A DNA stretch of 64,000 bases from Rikenellaceae bacterium (lineage in GTDB: Bacteria; Bacteroidota; Bacteroidia; Bacteroidales; Rikenellaceae): assembly GCA_015059805.1 (NCBI GenBank), contig SUZO01000007.1, forward strand, positions 28,787 through 92,786, written 5' to 3'. A program made the position numbers and the translations under genes. The notes beneath the pieces were generated by a model. That model searched no databases and was not told the origin of the DNA. It was given only the letters and a program-made list of their open reading frames with translations. Positions within the stretch are counted from its first letter, which is position 1, and each line of letters opens with the position of its first letter. Positions 28,373 through 37,800 of the stretch are shown here, piece after piece.

Positions 28373-28504
28373 TGTGCCACTTGCCACATTGCCACGGGTG
28401 TAGGGGTTGCCACAATAGTCACCTTTGCCACGCTTGACACATCTGCAACATCGTTGCCACTTGCCACAGCTTTACACGCCCCCGTGGCGATGTGTCATGT
28501 GGCA
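28373..28504 (+). repeat. Left copy of the long inverted repeat bracketing the AAA ATPase gene
   Basis: A 132-bp segment rich in TGCCAC: starts at 28375, 28382, 28390, 28408, 28426, 28455 and 28462, then GTGGCG at 28484 and GTGGCA at 28499. Its first ~41 bp align with the reverse complement of 29964-30005 with about five mismatches and one gap. Its last ~44 bp align with the reverse complement of 29863-29907, including 21 identical bases at 28484-28504. TTTGCCAC...TGACACAT at 28424-28442 can also pair with ATGTGTCATGTGGCA at 28490-28504, so the copy can fold on itself like the solo copy at 23.9 kb. Confidence 0.85.
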
Positions 28505-28775
28505 GGTAGGCTGTTAGCTATTAGCCAACCCAGCTCTCGCAGTATTAAGGGCTTTAGCCCGCTGCCATTCATTGTTATTCATTGCCATTTTGTCCTCCCA
28601 TAATCCAATGATTGATAGCGCATTGTAAAATAATTGAAAAAATAATTGCCAAAATACTTGACAAAGGGGGTGGTGATGTATTATATTTGTAGCGGAATTC
28701 CAAACAATCATTATTAACAAAGGCTGTTGTTGTCGCTCTGACCGTCAGCCGTAACAACTTAAAATATACGCAATT
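28505..28775 (+). promoter_or_regulatory. Leader and promoter region of the AAA ATPase gene
   Basis: I see no gene in this stretch. It holds an AT-rich tract (about 28620-28660) and a promoter candidate: CTTG (28657-28660), a 21-nt spacer and TATATTTG (28682-28689). The ~85-nt leader after it can pair GGCTG (28722-28726) with a later CAGCC, suggesting a 5' UTR hairpin. A short palindrome, GGGCTTTAGCCC, lies at 28549-28560. Confidence 0.55.
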
Positions 28776-30053
28776 ATGAGTACTACTGAAACTATTCAGC
28801 AGCAGGGCAGTCCTGCACCGAACTTTAACCTTGAGGCTATGGAGCGTGAAGTAGCAGCTTTAGTAGCTCAAGGCACTAAAGATTTAGAAATTGAACTATG
28901 TGAGGAGCGAATAGCCCCATACATAGTAGATATTACCAAGCCTATGAAGCCTGTAAAGCCACTAATATCTATAGATGGCTCGGCTGTCTGTACGGCTGGC
29001 AATATATCTGCCATTGTAGGTGAGCCGAAGTGTAAAAAGACCTTCCTCACTACGGCTTTGGTATCAAGTGCCTTTGCCTATCCGTTTCCTGATAGCCTTG
29101 CATTTGATAATGTAAAGGCTAACCCTACGCTCTCGGTGCTATGGTTAGATACCGAGCAGAGCGAGAGCCACGTGCGTAAGGTTGTAGAGCGTATAAATGC
29201 CATTACGGGCATTGCTCGTCTGGGCGAACAGACAGACTGTCGCCTGACTATGCTCCGTCTCCGCGAGTTAGAGCCTAAGGAGCGACGTGAAGCACTACGC
29301 GACTCGATACTTGTCCGCCATCCCGATATTGTCGTTATAGACGGTATTGCTGACCTGCTCTACAATACCAACGACATTGAGGAGTCGGATAACCTTATTG
29401 GCGAACTCATGGCGCTCAGCACACAGTACAACTGCCATATTATCAATGTCTTGCATACCAATCCTGGTACTGACAAGGCACGTGGACATATAGGCTCCTC
29501 GTTGCAGCGCAAGTCCGAAACCGTACTCTATGTCCATAAAGATGATAATATAAGCATTGTTGAGTGCCAGTTTAGCCGTAACGAGCCCTTTGAGCGCTTT
29601 GCCTTTACGGTAAACAGCACTGGATTGCCAGAGATATGCTCTATGCCTACAGAGACGACGACCAAGGAGGATGAGGTGGTAGCAGTCCTTAACGGCTACT
29701 TCTCAGGCTCTTGTGAGCGCAGTGTACTATCGCATAAGCTTGAGCAGGTGCTCGGCTTGGGGCGCTCAGCGGCAACGATGCGCATTGGTCGTGCCATTCG
29801 TAAGGGTATACTTATTGTAGAGGGTAAAAATGTCCGTGTTACAAGCTCCATTGCAAAGGATTTGCCACATGACACATCGCCACAGGGGCATGTAACCGCA
29901 GTGGCAAGTGTCAATAATGTGGCAGAGGTGGCAAACGTTACAGAGGTGGCAAGTGTGACACAAGTGACAATACCCTACACCAGTGACAATGTGGCAGGTG
30001 GCACAAGAAGTCCCTACACTGCGCCATACGACGATGACGAGTGCCCATTCTAA
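28776..30053 (+). CDS. RepA-like AAA (RecA-fold) ATPase with repeat-encoded C-terminus
   Basis: A 425-aa protein with one RecA-fold ATPase domain of the AAA_25/RepA helicase-like type. Walker A is GEPKCKKT in IVGEPKCKKTFLTTAL (~85-100), followed by LSVLWLDTEQS, and Walker B is DIVVIDGIADL. The segment INVLHTNPGTDKARGHIGSSLQRKS is typical of the RepA/DnaB-like group. Residues ~300-360 look like a winged helix (SAATMRIGRAIRKGILIVEG). The last ~65 residues are low complexity (VNNVAEVANVTEVASVTQVT) because the DNA there is the right inverted repeat read in frame. Such ATPases usually accompany plasmid or mobile-element replication genes, but no relaxase, integrase or primase is nearby. Function here is unknown. 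Confidence 0.8.
   Translation: MSTTETIQQQGSPAPNFNLEAMEREVAALVAQGTKDLEIELCEERIAPYIVDITKPMKPVKPLISIDGSAVCTAGNISAIVGEPKCKKTFLTTALVSSAFAYPFPDSLAFDNVKANPTLSVLWLDTEQSESHVRKVVERINAITGIARLGEQTDCRLTMLRLRELEPKERREALRDSILVRHPDIVVIDGIADLLYNTNDIEESDNLIGELMALSTQYNCHIINVLHTNPGTDKARGHIGSSLQRKSETVLYVHKDDNISIVECQFSRNEPFERFAFTVNSTGLPEICSMPTETTTKEDEVVAVLNGYFSGSCERSVLSHKLEQVLGLGRSAATMRIGRAIRKGILIVEGKNVRVTSSIAKDLPHDTSPQGHVTAVASVNNVAEVANVTEVASVTQVTIPYTSDNVAGGTRSPYTAPYDDDECPF
29863..30005 (-). repeat. Right copy of the long inverted repeat, inside the AAA ATPase coding sequence
   Basis: A 143-bp copy in opposite orientation to 28373-28504. It contains six GTGGCA hexamers (29901, 29919, 29928, 29946, 29991, 29998). 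The 28 nt at 29861-29888 are identical to the solo repeat at 23905-23932. It is translated in frame as the end of the ATPase, stopping 48 bp before the stop codon. Confidence 0.85.
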
Positions 30054-30070
30054 CGCCTTACTATTATCCC

Positions 30071-30949
30071 CTAAATTGTGCTGACGCTTGTAACTGTCAC
30101 CTCAGGTGCTATTTTGCGAATAAGACCTTGGAGGACTGTTCCCGTACCTAATTCGGTAAACTGAGTCACGCCATCTGAGACCATATGCTCAACGGTTTGA
30201 GTCCAGCGGACTGCCGAGGTGAGCTGCGCGATAAGGTTTTGCTTTATCAGCTCTGGGTCTGTATAGCTCTGAGCATCAACGTTTTGGTAGATTGGACAGC
30301 GAGGGGTTTTGAAGTGGGTCTGCTCAATAGCAAGTGCCAAGTCCTCCTTAGCGCTCTCCATAAGAGGGGAGTGGAACGCGCCACCTACGGCAAGGGGCAG
30401 GCAGCGACGAGCGCCAGCTGCCTTAAGAGCCTCACTGGCAGTCGCTACAGCCTCCACGCTACCAGAGATAACCGTCTGACCAGGGCAGTTATAGTTTGCA
30501 GCGACAACTGTTCCCTCAGTATTATTGCAAACATTCTCAATTATCTGATTATTAAGACCTAACACTGCTGCCATAGTGCCTTTATTTGCTTCACAAGCAC
30601 GTTGCATAGCCGCTGCGCGAGCAGCTACGAGTCGCAGTGCATCCTCAAAATCCAACGCCCCACAAGCCACGAGTGCCGAGAACTCACCCAGCGAGTGCCC
30701 CGCTACAGCCTCAGGCTCGTCATCTATCACCGAGGCGAGAACGACCGAGTGGAGAAAGACCGCTGGCTGGGTGACATCGGTGCGGCGTAGCTCTTCAGCC
30801 GTACCCGAGAACATTATGTCCGTAATTCTAAATCCTAAAATCTCATTTGCACGCTCAAACATCTGCCTTGCTCTGTCTGAGGTTTCGTACAAATCTTTTC
30901 CCATTCCCACTGTTTGTGCTCCTTGCCCAGGAAATACAAATGCTTTCAT
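30071..30949 (-). CDS. fabD: Malonyl-CoA:ACP transacylase FabD
   Basis: A 292-aa enzyme that moves malonyl from CoA to acyl carrier protein for fatty-acid synthesis. The ATG at 30949 (MKAFVFPGQGAQTVGMG) is chosen over an in-frame GTG six bases earlier. The oxyanion-site glutamine is in GQGAQ (residues 8-12). The nucleophile is S86 in GHSLGE and the catalytic histidine is H193 in GAFHSPLM. Length is normal. It lies 28 bp downstream of the metallophosphatase gene on the same strand, and converges on the AAA ATPase gene with an 17-bp gap and no obvious terminator. Confidence 0.96.
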   Translation of the reverse strand: MKAFVFPGQGAQTVGMGKDLYETSDRARQMFERANEILGFRITDIMFSGTAEELRRTDVTQPAVFLHSVVLASVIDDEPEAVAGHSLGEFSALVACGALDFEDALRLVAARAAAMQRACEANKGTMAAVLGLNNQIIENVCNNTEGTVVAANYNCPGQTVISGSVEAVATASEALKAAGARRCLPLAVGGAFHSPLMESAKEDLALAIEQTHFKTPRCPIYQNVDAQSYTDPELIKQNLIAQLTSAVRWTQTVEHMVSDGVTQFTELGTGTVLQGLIRKIAPEVTVTSVSTI

Positions 30950-30977
30950 ACTCACTTAATTAGGGTTGTTATATAAA

Positions 30978-33431
30978 CTAATACTGCATCAGCGTATACT
31001 CGTAGTCATCCATAATCTTTGTCTGGCTATATGTGCGACCAAACCTATCGGTAGCCTCTACGCGCACAGATGCGTTTTTATCCTTTAATGTATATTTATA
31101 TAGGTGGAAGCAGCTGGTGAAGTAATTACTTCGGCTACGTTTTTTCACACCCACAAGGTAACCTGCCGCCCACCAATCCTGACTTGAGGCTGTAGATGGC
31201 TTGGTAGGGTTGTCGATGCCCGTACCCTTAGTTGGGGTCTCCTTTTTGTACGGTATTTTGGTCATCGTGCCGCTGTAAACGCCATTCTCATAGACCTTTA
31301 TGCTCCAGCTGTCGTCGGCATTGAAGACATTGGCAAGCAGCACGCCGTCACCATGTTGCTGAGCAAAGTACTCATACTCTCCGCCACTGCGGTGGTTGCC
31401 GCGATAGAGGCGAATCTGGTAGTCACGGTCGTTCATACCATTATTGACACCCTGATAGTACCAGTTGGTGATTTTGTTGCCCTCAATATCGTAGACTCCA
31501 TATCCATTTGGCGTACCGTCGCCATTGGTCGTCGCGTGCCACCACGCGCCGCAGACAGCACCATGAACATGCTCATAGACACCCTTGGAGAGCGTAGGCT
31601 CGTTGCGAGTGTAGTGGGTATGTCCCGCCATAATGTGCGCCTCGTCGTACTGAGATAGCAGGGAGATAACATTCTGCACGTTCTTCTTTGTAGAGTTCAC
31701 AAGTGGGATGTGCACGCAGAGGATAACAAGCTTATCCTTAGGTACATAGCTAAGGTCCTGGCGTAACCACTCCAACTGTTCATCGCTAAAGCCGAGGTTA
31801 TAGTCGCCACCGTCGTTATTGGTATCCCAGAGCATGTCGCGCATGCAGACAATATGTGCATCGCTACGATTCCACGAGTGGTTTATCGGTCCGAAAATAT
31901 CCTCAAAGAGTCGCTGCGCCTTGATGTTGAAGTTTGACGAATTCTCGTCTGGCTCAATAGGGGCGCTACCGTTAAAGTAGAGGTAGTCGTGGTTGCCCAT
32001 GGTCTGGAAGATAGCAATGCCTGTCTTCTCCTTAGACATATGGTCGCGCATATAAGGCATGTGAGGGGTGGTGTCACTGCTATTTCCAGAGCTGACAATA
32101 TCGCCCAGCGTAACGCCATAGCACGGCACACCCTTAGCCTGAGCAAGAGCCTTGATATGAGGCACAGACTCCTTCTGGAAACGATTTCTGCTGGTCGTAC
32201 TGCTACACTGAGGGTCGGCAAGACAGAAGAGCGAGAACTTGTTCTCCTTACCATTAGGGTTGCGCACAAGGGTAAAGTCGTACTGATACCTCTCCCTCTC
32301 GTACTTGATAAAGAAGTGTGGTTGCCCCTTATCGTTGTATGTGACGTTGCAATCCGCTGGGAGTGAGTAGTATATGTACCACGCATCGGTATGAGGGGTG
32401 AGCGAGTAGCTACCATTGTTATCTGTCTGCACCACCGAGAATCCATCCGACACAGAGACCCCCACCGCTGGCTTTCCGTCGCTATACTTGATAACGCCCT
32501 TGGCAACCGTTCCAGGCTCAGGGGTTGGCTTAGGCTCTACTTCGGTGACGCTGCACCAATATTGACCTACCGCAAGGGTGCTCTTATCCTCTACGCGCTC
32601 AAAGCTGCTCTGATCAAGTGTTACGGTGTAAATATCACCAGCAGAGAGAGTTACTGCAGGGGCAAGGCAAAAACTATACTCCGCCTTGTCGGTTGTAATG
32701 TCGCAGAGAATCCTATCGGAACTGCCCTTGAAGTCTGTTGGAATAATCGCCACCCAGCCATCGTTGCTGCTACCCTTAGCAGGGTTAGAGTAGGTGAGGC
32801 TGACCTTTTTGCTCTCATCGCCCACAAGTTTTGCCGTTGCAGGGATGTAGAGGGCTTCTCCAGCGATGCAGTTCACTGTAGATGTTACACTTACAGCCTC
32901 AATAGCATACTGCTTCTCAAGGGTAATATCAAACTTGAGTGCTGAGACCACTGCCGACATGGTGAAGTTGTTGCCCTCGGTGCGCACGCCGAACATAGGG
33001 CTCTTGTCGGCAATATTGACCCCCTTTACAGCGGTAAAACTCTGCTCTGTAGGTATTGTAAAGGCTATTTTGCCACCCTTAACCTCCACCTTATCGTGCG
33101 GATAGATGGCATAGATAACCTCATTTTCACTCTCCAAAGCCCCCTTAAAGCGAGCTGTAGCGCTATTGTCGCCACTTAGAAGGGTGTAGTTGCCAACCTT
33201 TGACATATCGGTCAGCAGCAGAGCATCCCCCTTGCTCCAGAAGAGCTGCAGATGGTTATCACTACCCAATGTCGCCACGGTGCGGGTGTAGCTGTTATCA
33301 ATCTTTACCACCACCTCGTCAAGCGAAGCAGAGTGCTCAATATCGGGCTGCTGAGGCTCCACGACCTCAGGCTCTGAGCACGCCACAAAGAGCAGTGATA
33401 GTAGTACGAGTACCTTTGTTATTGCTTTCAT
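30978..33431 (-). CDS. Fimbrillin-like / calcineurin-type metallophosphoesterase fusion lipoprotein
   Basis: An 817-aa lipoprotein (signal to FVAC, cysteine 18). Residues ~35-300 look like a fimbrillin-type domain (TRTVATLGSDNHLQLFWSKG, YAIYPHDKVEV, VVSALKFDI, WVAIIPTDF). A carboxypeptidase-like Ig module follows (~315-385, AKGVIKYSDGKPAVGVSVSD), then a calcineurin-like phosphoesterase: CLADPQC, TLGDIVSSG, MGNHDYLY, VHIPL and MAGHTHYTR supply the two-metal site. The C-terminal ~250 residues are beta-rich and match the C-terminal domain of Bacteroidetes metallophosphatases. The substrate is unknown; a surface or periplasmic phosphodiester is likely. A shorter relative without the fimbrillin part lies at 48350-50008. 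Confidence 0.85.
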   Translation of the reverse strand: MKAITKVLVLLSLLFVACSEPEVVEPQQPDIEHSASLDEVVVKIDNSYTRTVATLGSDNHLQLFWSKGDALLLTDMSKVGNYTLLSGDNSATARFKGALESENEVIYAIYPHDKVEVKGGKIAFTIPTEQSFTAVKGVNIADKSPMFGVRTEGNNFTMSAVVSALKFDITLEKQYAIEAVSVTSTVNCIAGEALYIPATAKLVGDESKKVSLTYSNPAKGSSNDGWVAIIPTDFKGSSDRILCDITTDKAEYSFCLAPAVTLSAGDIYTVTLDQSSFERVEDKSTLAVGQYWCSVTEVEPKPTPEPGTVAKGVIKYSDGKPAVGVSVSDGFSVVQTDNNGSYSLTPHTDAWYIYYSLPADCNVTYNDKGQPHFFIKYERERYQYDFTLVRNPNGKENKFSLFCLADPQCSSTTSRNRFQKESVPHIKALAQAKGVPCYGVTLGDIVSSGNSSDTTPHMPYMRDHMSKEKTGIAIFQTMGNHDYLYFNGSAPIEPDENSSNFNIKAQRLFEDIFGPINHSWNRSDAHIVCMRDMLWDTNNDGGDYNLGFSDEQLEWLRQDLSYVPKDKLVILCVHIPLVNSTKKNVQNVISLLSQYDEAHIMAGHTHYTRNEPTLSKGVYEHVHGAVCGAWWHATTNGDGTPNGYGVYDIEGNKITNWYYQGVNNGMNDRDYQIRLYRGNHRSGGEYEYFAQQHGDGVLLANVFNADDSWSIKVYENGVYSGTMTKIPYKKETPTKGTGIDNPTKPSTASSQDWWAAGYLVGVKKRSRSNYFTSCFHLYKYTLKDKNASVRVEATDRFGRTYSQTKIMDDYEYTLMQY

Positions 33432-33457
33432 TTTATAGGTTATTAAGTTCTAATTAA

Positions 33458-33465
33458 CAAAGGTA
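33458..33465 (-). promoter_or_regulatory. -7 element of the metallophosphatase-fabD genes
   Basis: On the - strand this reads TACCTTTG, a full TAnnTTTG match, 27 bp upstream of the ATG at 33431. The -33 element is not clear at the usual distance. Confidence 0.45.
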
Positions 33466-33497
33466 GTAAAAATTTTGAAACAATACCCACTTTGAGG

Positions 33498-34862
33498 CTA
33501 AACTTCTCCACCCAGAGCCTTGAAGAGCTGAATGTAAGCGATATACTCGTTAGCCAAAATATTTGAGTACTGCATCTGCGCATCGTACAGTGTTCGCTCG
33601 GCATCTATAACCTCAAGATATGAGCTCAATCCACTCCTATAGAGGGCAACCGATAGGGTGGCAATGTTGCGAAATGTCTCTATAAGTTGCTTGTAACGCT
33701 CTGACTGCATGCGTGTTGAACGTACCGCCACAAGGGCATTCTCAACATCTGTAAGCGCTGTGATAAAGCTCTGACGATAGTCATAAAGCGCCTGATTATA
33801 GCGCTCAATGGCAGCCTTTTCAGCCCCCTTTAACGCCCCAAAGCGATAGAGAGGCTGGGCAAAACTGAGCAGCGCACTCCAACCCCAACTCTCACCCTTG
33901 ACAATATGCTTCAGTTCACTTGACACCACACCTCCCTCAGCGGTCAATGACAGAGTCGGCAGGCGAGCTATACGCTTGAGCTTAGCCGTTGCAGCCGCAG
34001 TAACAAGTTGCGAATATGCCGATGCAATATCGCTGCGACGATAGAGTAAATCTGAGGGAATACCTACAGGGACATCTATTGATGGAGAACTACTTAGAGC
34101 GTTTATATCAACCACTTTATAGGCAAGAGTATCCACGCTCTCATCAGCAATAAGGGCGCTCAGTGTTGTAAGGGTCTGCCTAACTTGACTCTCATAGAGG
34201 GGTATATCTGCCTCGGCGGTATACTGTAGACTCAGAGCCTGCTCACGATGTACTCCCGTAGCCAACCCCCGCCTAAAGAGCGAGTCGGTGAGTTGTGCCG
34301 TTTCACGTCTAAGGCGCGAGCTTTCAATAGCAACGTTAAGGTCACGCTGATACTGCATAAGGGTGTAGTATGTTGTCGCCACCTGAGCCGCAAGGGCGAG
34401 CCTAACGCCTTGATATTGCCACTCAGCATACTCTACCTGCGCCTGAGCAATGACATTGCTACTTCTTAGCGAGCCAAAGAGTGGTATCTCCCAGCTCACT
34501 GTCGGCTCAAGGGCGTAGTGCTGGGTAAAGCTCTTGCCACTCTGGGATATTCCCACCTGACGACCAAAACCAAATGCTGGCAAGTACTCTGAACGCACAG
34601 TGCGCATACTATGCTGTGCTTGTAGAAGCTTTGAGGCTGCACTCTGCAGGTCATAGTTACGGCTTAATGCTGTAGTTATAAGACGGTTGAGCGTTGTATC
34701 GCCAAACATCTCCCACCAGTTCTGTGAGCTCACCACCGCCGCGGTATCGGCACTATTCTGATAGGCATATCGCTCTGGAATATTGAGCGTAGGGGCTGCA
34801 AGGCGAGGGTTACAACCGACAAGTAGAGCCAAAAGGCAGAGTAGAAGGTAAGACTTTTTCAT
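33498..34862 (-). CDS. RND efflux outer-membrane factor (TolC/OprM-like lipoprotein)
   Basis: A 454-aa outer-membrane channel lipoprotein (signal to LLVGC, cysteine 17). It has the two-fold OEP repeat: NWWEMFGDTTLNRLITTALSRNYDLQSAASKLLQAQ near the N-terminus, IPSDLLYRRSDIASAYSQL in the middle, and long alpha-helical stretches between. It would complete a tripartite drug or metabolite efflux pump with the RND and adaptor proteins encoded upstream. Its ATG overlaps the stop of the RND gene (ATGA), so it is the last gene of a three-gene operon. Confidence 0.93.
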   Translation of the reverse strand: MKKSYLLLCLLALLVGCNPRLAAPTLNIPERYAYQNSADTAAVVSSQNWWEMFGDTTLNRLITTALSRNYDLQSAASKLLQAQHSMRTVRSEYLPAFGFGRQVGISQSGKSFTQHYALEPTVSWEIPLFGSLRSSNVIAQAQVEYAEWQYQGVRLALAAQVATTYYTLMQYQRDLNVAIESSRLRRETAQLTDSLFRRGLATGVHREQALSLQYTAEADIPLYESQVRQTLTTLSALIADESVDTLAYKVVDINALSSSPSIDVPVGIPSDLLYRRSDIASAYSQLVTAAATAKLKRIARLPTLSLTAEGGVVSSELKHIVKGESWGWSALLSFAQPLYRFGALKGAEKAAIERYNQALYDYRQSFITALTDVENALVAVRSTRMQSERYKQLIETFRNIATLSVALYRSGLSSYLEVIDAERTLYDAQMQYSNILANEYIAYIQLFKALGGEV

Positions 34863-37800
34863 CGCGTTAAAACTCGTTTTATAAGGTAATAAAGGGCAGG
34901 GTAGAGCACCACTCCGAGCGTTGTAGCGGTAACCATACCACCCACAAGGGCTGTGCCCATAATGTTTCGCGCTGTGGAGTAGACACCACTGGCAAGTAGC
35001 AATGGCAATGAGCCGAGTATAAATGCCGCAGCGGTCATAACGATGGGTCTGAGTCGCATAGCTGCCGCCTCAAGGGTCGCCTGACTAAGACTCTTACCCT
35101 CACGCTGTAGCGTAGAGGCGTACTCAACCACAAGTATTGAGTTCTTAGCCGCCAAGCCGATAAGCATCACCAGCGATATTTGGGTGTAAATATCCACCAC
35201 AAAGCTCTTTGACATAAGGTGCGCCACTGCGATAAATACAAGTGCTCCGAGCAGAGCCAAAGGCACAGCTGCAACGATTGCCACAGGCAGCGAATAGCTC
35301 TCATAAAGCATTGAGAGTATGAGAAATACGAAGATTATCGAGATGATATACACCCAGAGATTACCTCCACCACCTTCGCTGCTCTCAAGTGCCGTAGTGC
35401 CACTCCACTCAATGCCCATATCGCCAGGCAGTGTAGTGGTGGCAAGGCTCTGAATTATCTCCATCGCCTGACCCGTTGAGACACCACTCTTAGGTGTTAC
35501 AGTCACCTCGGCAGCTCTGTAGAGGTTGAACTGGCGCTCAAAGGCAACGCCGAAGTTATCCTCTACGCTTACTAACGTAGAGAGGGGGATGCTCTGACCA
35601 TCAGATGTGGTGACAAAGTAGCTCTCTAACGAGCCACTATCCACACGAAACTCCCCCGATGCAGCTATATAGCTACGGTATAGTCGCCCAAAGCGTGTAA
35701 AGTTGTCAATATACCTACCACCAAGCATCGCCGAGAGCTGGTCATATAGCTCACTCAGCTCCACACCCTTCATCAGCGCAGCGGCTCTATCTACCACAAT
35801 ACGCTTCTGAGGCACACGGTTGTCAAACTGCGACACTGCACTCTCAATCTGAGGGTGAGAATTGAGTGCAACAAGCAGTGAGTCAAGATTTTGAGCCAAA
35901 TAGTCATTCCCCTTACCCTCGCGGTCTGTAAGTGCAAAGGTCACTCCTGACACTACGCCCAACCCAGGAATTGCAGGCTGTATAAAGGCGTAGCTTACAA
36001 TCTGCGGGGATAGTGGAGCCAGCTCTTCTGAAAGAATAACCGCCAACTCCTCCGCCGAGGTTGTTCGTTCAGAGTAGGGCTTGAGCTTCACGAATATCAC
36101 TCCGCTATTTGTCGCAGCGCTACCAGAGAGCATATTAAATCCCGCTACCACAGCGCTACTCTCCACCTCCTCGTGCGAGCAGACCATACTATTAACCTTA
36201 GCCATTGAGCGCTCAGTTACCTGCAGTGACGATGCTGCAGGAGTTGTCACCGCAACCATCACATAACCCTGGTCCTCATTAGGCAGAAATCCCGACGGGA
36301 TAACCCTCCACAGCACCACAATGCCCACAAGGGTCACCACTACAGCCATAGCCGTAGCATTAGTGTGCACCATAACCTTATCGGTCACCTTGAGATAGCG
36401 TGACTTTAGGCTCTCAAAGCCTCTATTAAACGCCCCAAAAAGACCCTTATCGCGTCTCTGCTGAGGTCTAAGCAGTAGAGCACAGAGTGCTGGAGTGAGT
36501 GTGAGCGCACAGATTGTTGAGATAAATACCGCTACAGATATTGTCACTCCAAACTGCTGAAATAGCTTGCCCGTAACACCTCCCGTAAAGCTCACAGGCA
36601 CAAAGACCGCCAACAGTACCACCGAGGTAGCAATGACAGCACCACTAACCTTACCCATAGCGCTCACAGTCGCCTCAAAGGGCTTTAGCCCGCTCTCAAT
36701 GCCCACCTGCACAGCCTCCACGACCACAATCGCATCGTCTACAACAAGACCTATAGCAAGCACCAACGCCAGCAGTGACACCACGTTGATACTTAGTCCA
36801 AAGAGCGGAAAGGCGATGAACGTTCCCACTATTGAGACCGGTATTGCCACCACGGGGATTATCGTTGCCCTCCAATCCTGAATAAATAGAAAGATTATCG
36901 CCACCACAAGCAGTAGTGAAGCCAACAGAGTAAGTGCAATCTCCTCAATACCTGCACGGATGCTCTGAGTACCATCAACAATGGTCGTGTAGCCAATTCC
37001 GTCGGGGAAGCTCTCTGCTGCCACCTTCATCTGCGCTGTCACTCTATCTGCTACAGCGACAGCATTACTCCCAGGCTCTTGATATACCACCATCACAGCA
37101 GTTGGTTTGCCATCAAAGAGCGAAGAGGTGCCATAACTCTGCACACCGAGCGAGACATCAGCCACCTGACCCAGCTTAACCTGCTTGCCGTCACGACTAC
37201 TCTTGATAACAATATCCTCAAACTGTTCAGCTGTTGAGAACTGCTCTGGTAGGGTAACTGTATAGGTGTACTGGGTACCCTCAGGTGCTGGCTCTGCACC
37301 AAATTGACCCACTGGATATGCCGCCGACTGCACCGCTATTGCGTTTGTAATATCTGCAACAGAGAGGTTGTAGTACTCCAAAACGTCGGGCTTGAGCCAT
37401 ACTCGCATAGCATACTCCGATGCACCCATAATCTGCACCTTACCCACTCCATCTACCATTAGCAGCCTGTTCTGCAGATTGATATAGGCGTAGTTGGATA
37501 CAAACTGCTCATCATAACGACCATCGCTGGTAATTGCATAGACCATTATAAAACCCGTCTGGCTCTTGCGCGTCACTACACCCTGCTCAACCACCTGCTG
37601 GGGTAGTAGTGCCGTGGCTGCCGAGACGTTATTCTCCACAGCCACTGCGTTCATATCGGGGTCAGTACCAGGTTCAAATGTCACCTGCAGATTCATCGTT
37701 CCATCAGAGCCACTGACAGCCTCCATGTAGAGCATATTGCTCACACCCATAATATTCTGAGCAATAGGCGTTGCAACACTCTCACTGACACGCACTGCAT

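Noticed and set aside
28373..28470. TGCCAC array as a CRISPR
   Set aside because: The repeat unit is only 6-8 nt and the spacing irregular, there are no unique spacers of constant length and no cas genes.
28514..28757. Short - strand frames in the ATPase leader
   Set aside because: Their translations look like no known family, they cover the + strand promoter, and no start context supports them.
28367..30054. TCTAAC at 28367-28372 and 30049-30054 as a target-site duplication around the ATPase element
   Set aside because: Six bases are too few, and the right copy lies 43 bp beyond the end of the inverted repeat, overlapping the stop codon.
36678..36694. 17-nt match (AAGGGCTTTAGCCCGCT) between the RND pump gene and 28547-28563
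   Set aside because: A match of this length in 64 kb is within reach of chance, the core is a simple palindrome, and in the pump it encodes ordinary family sequence.
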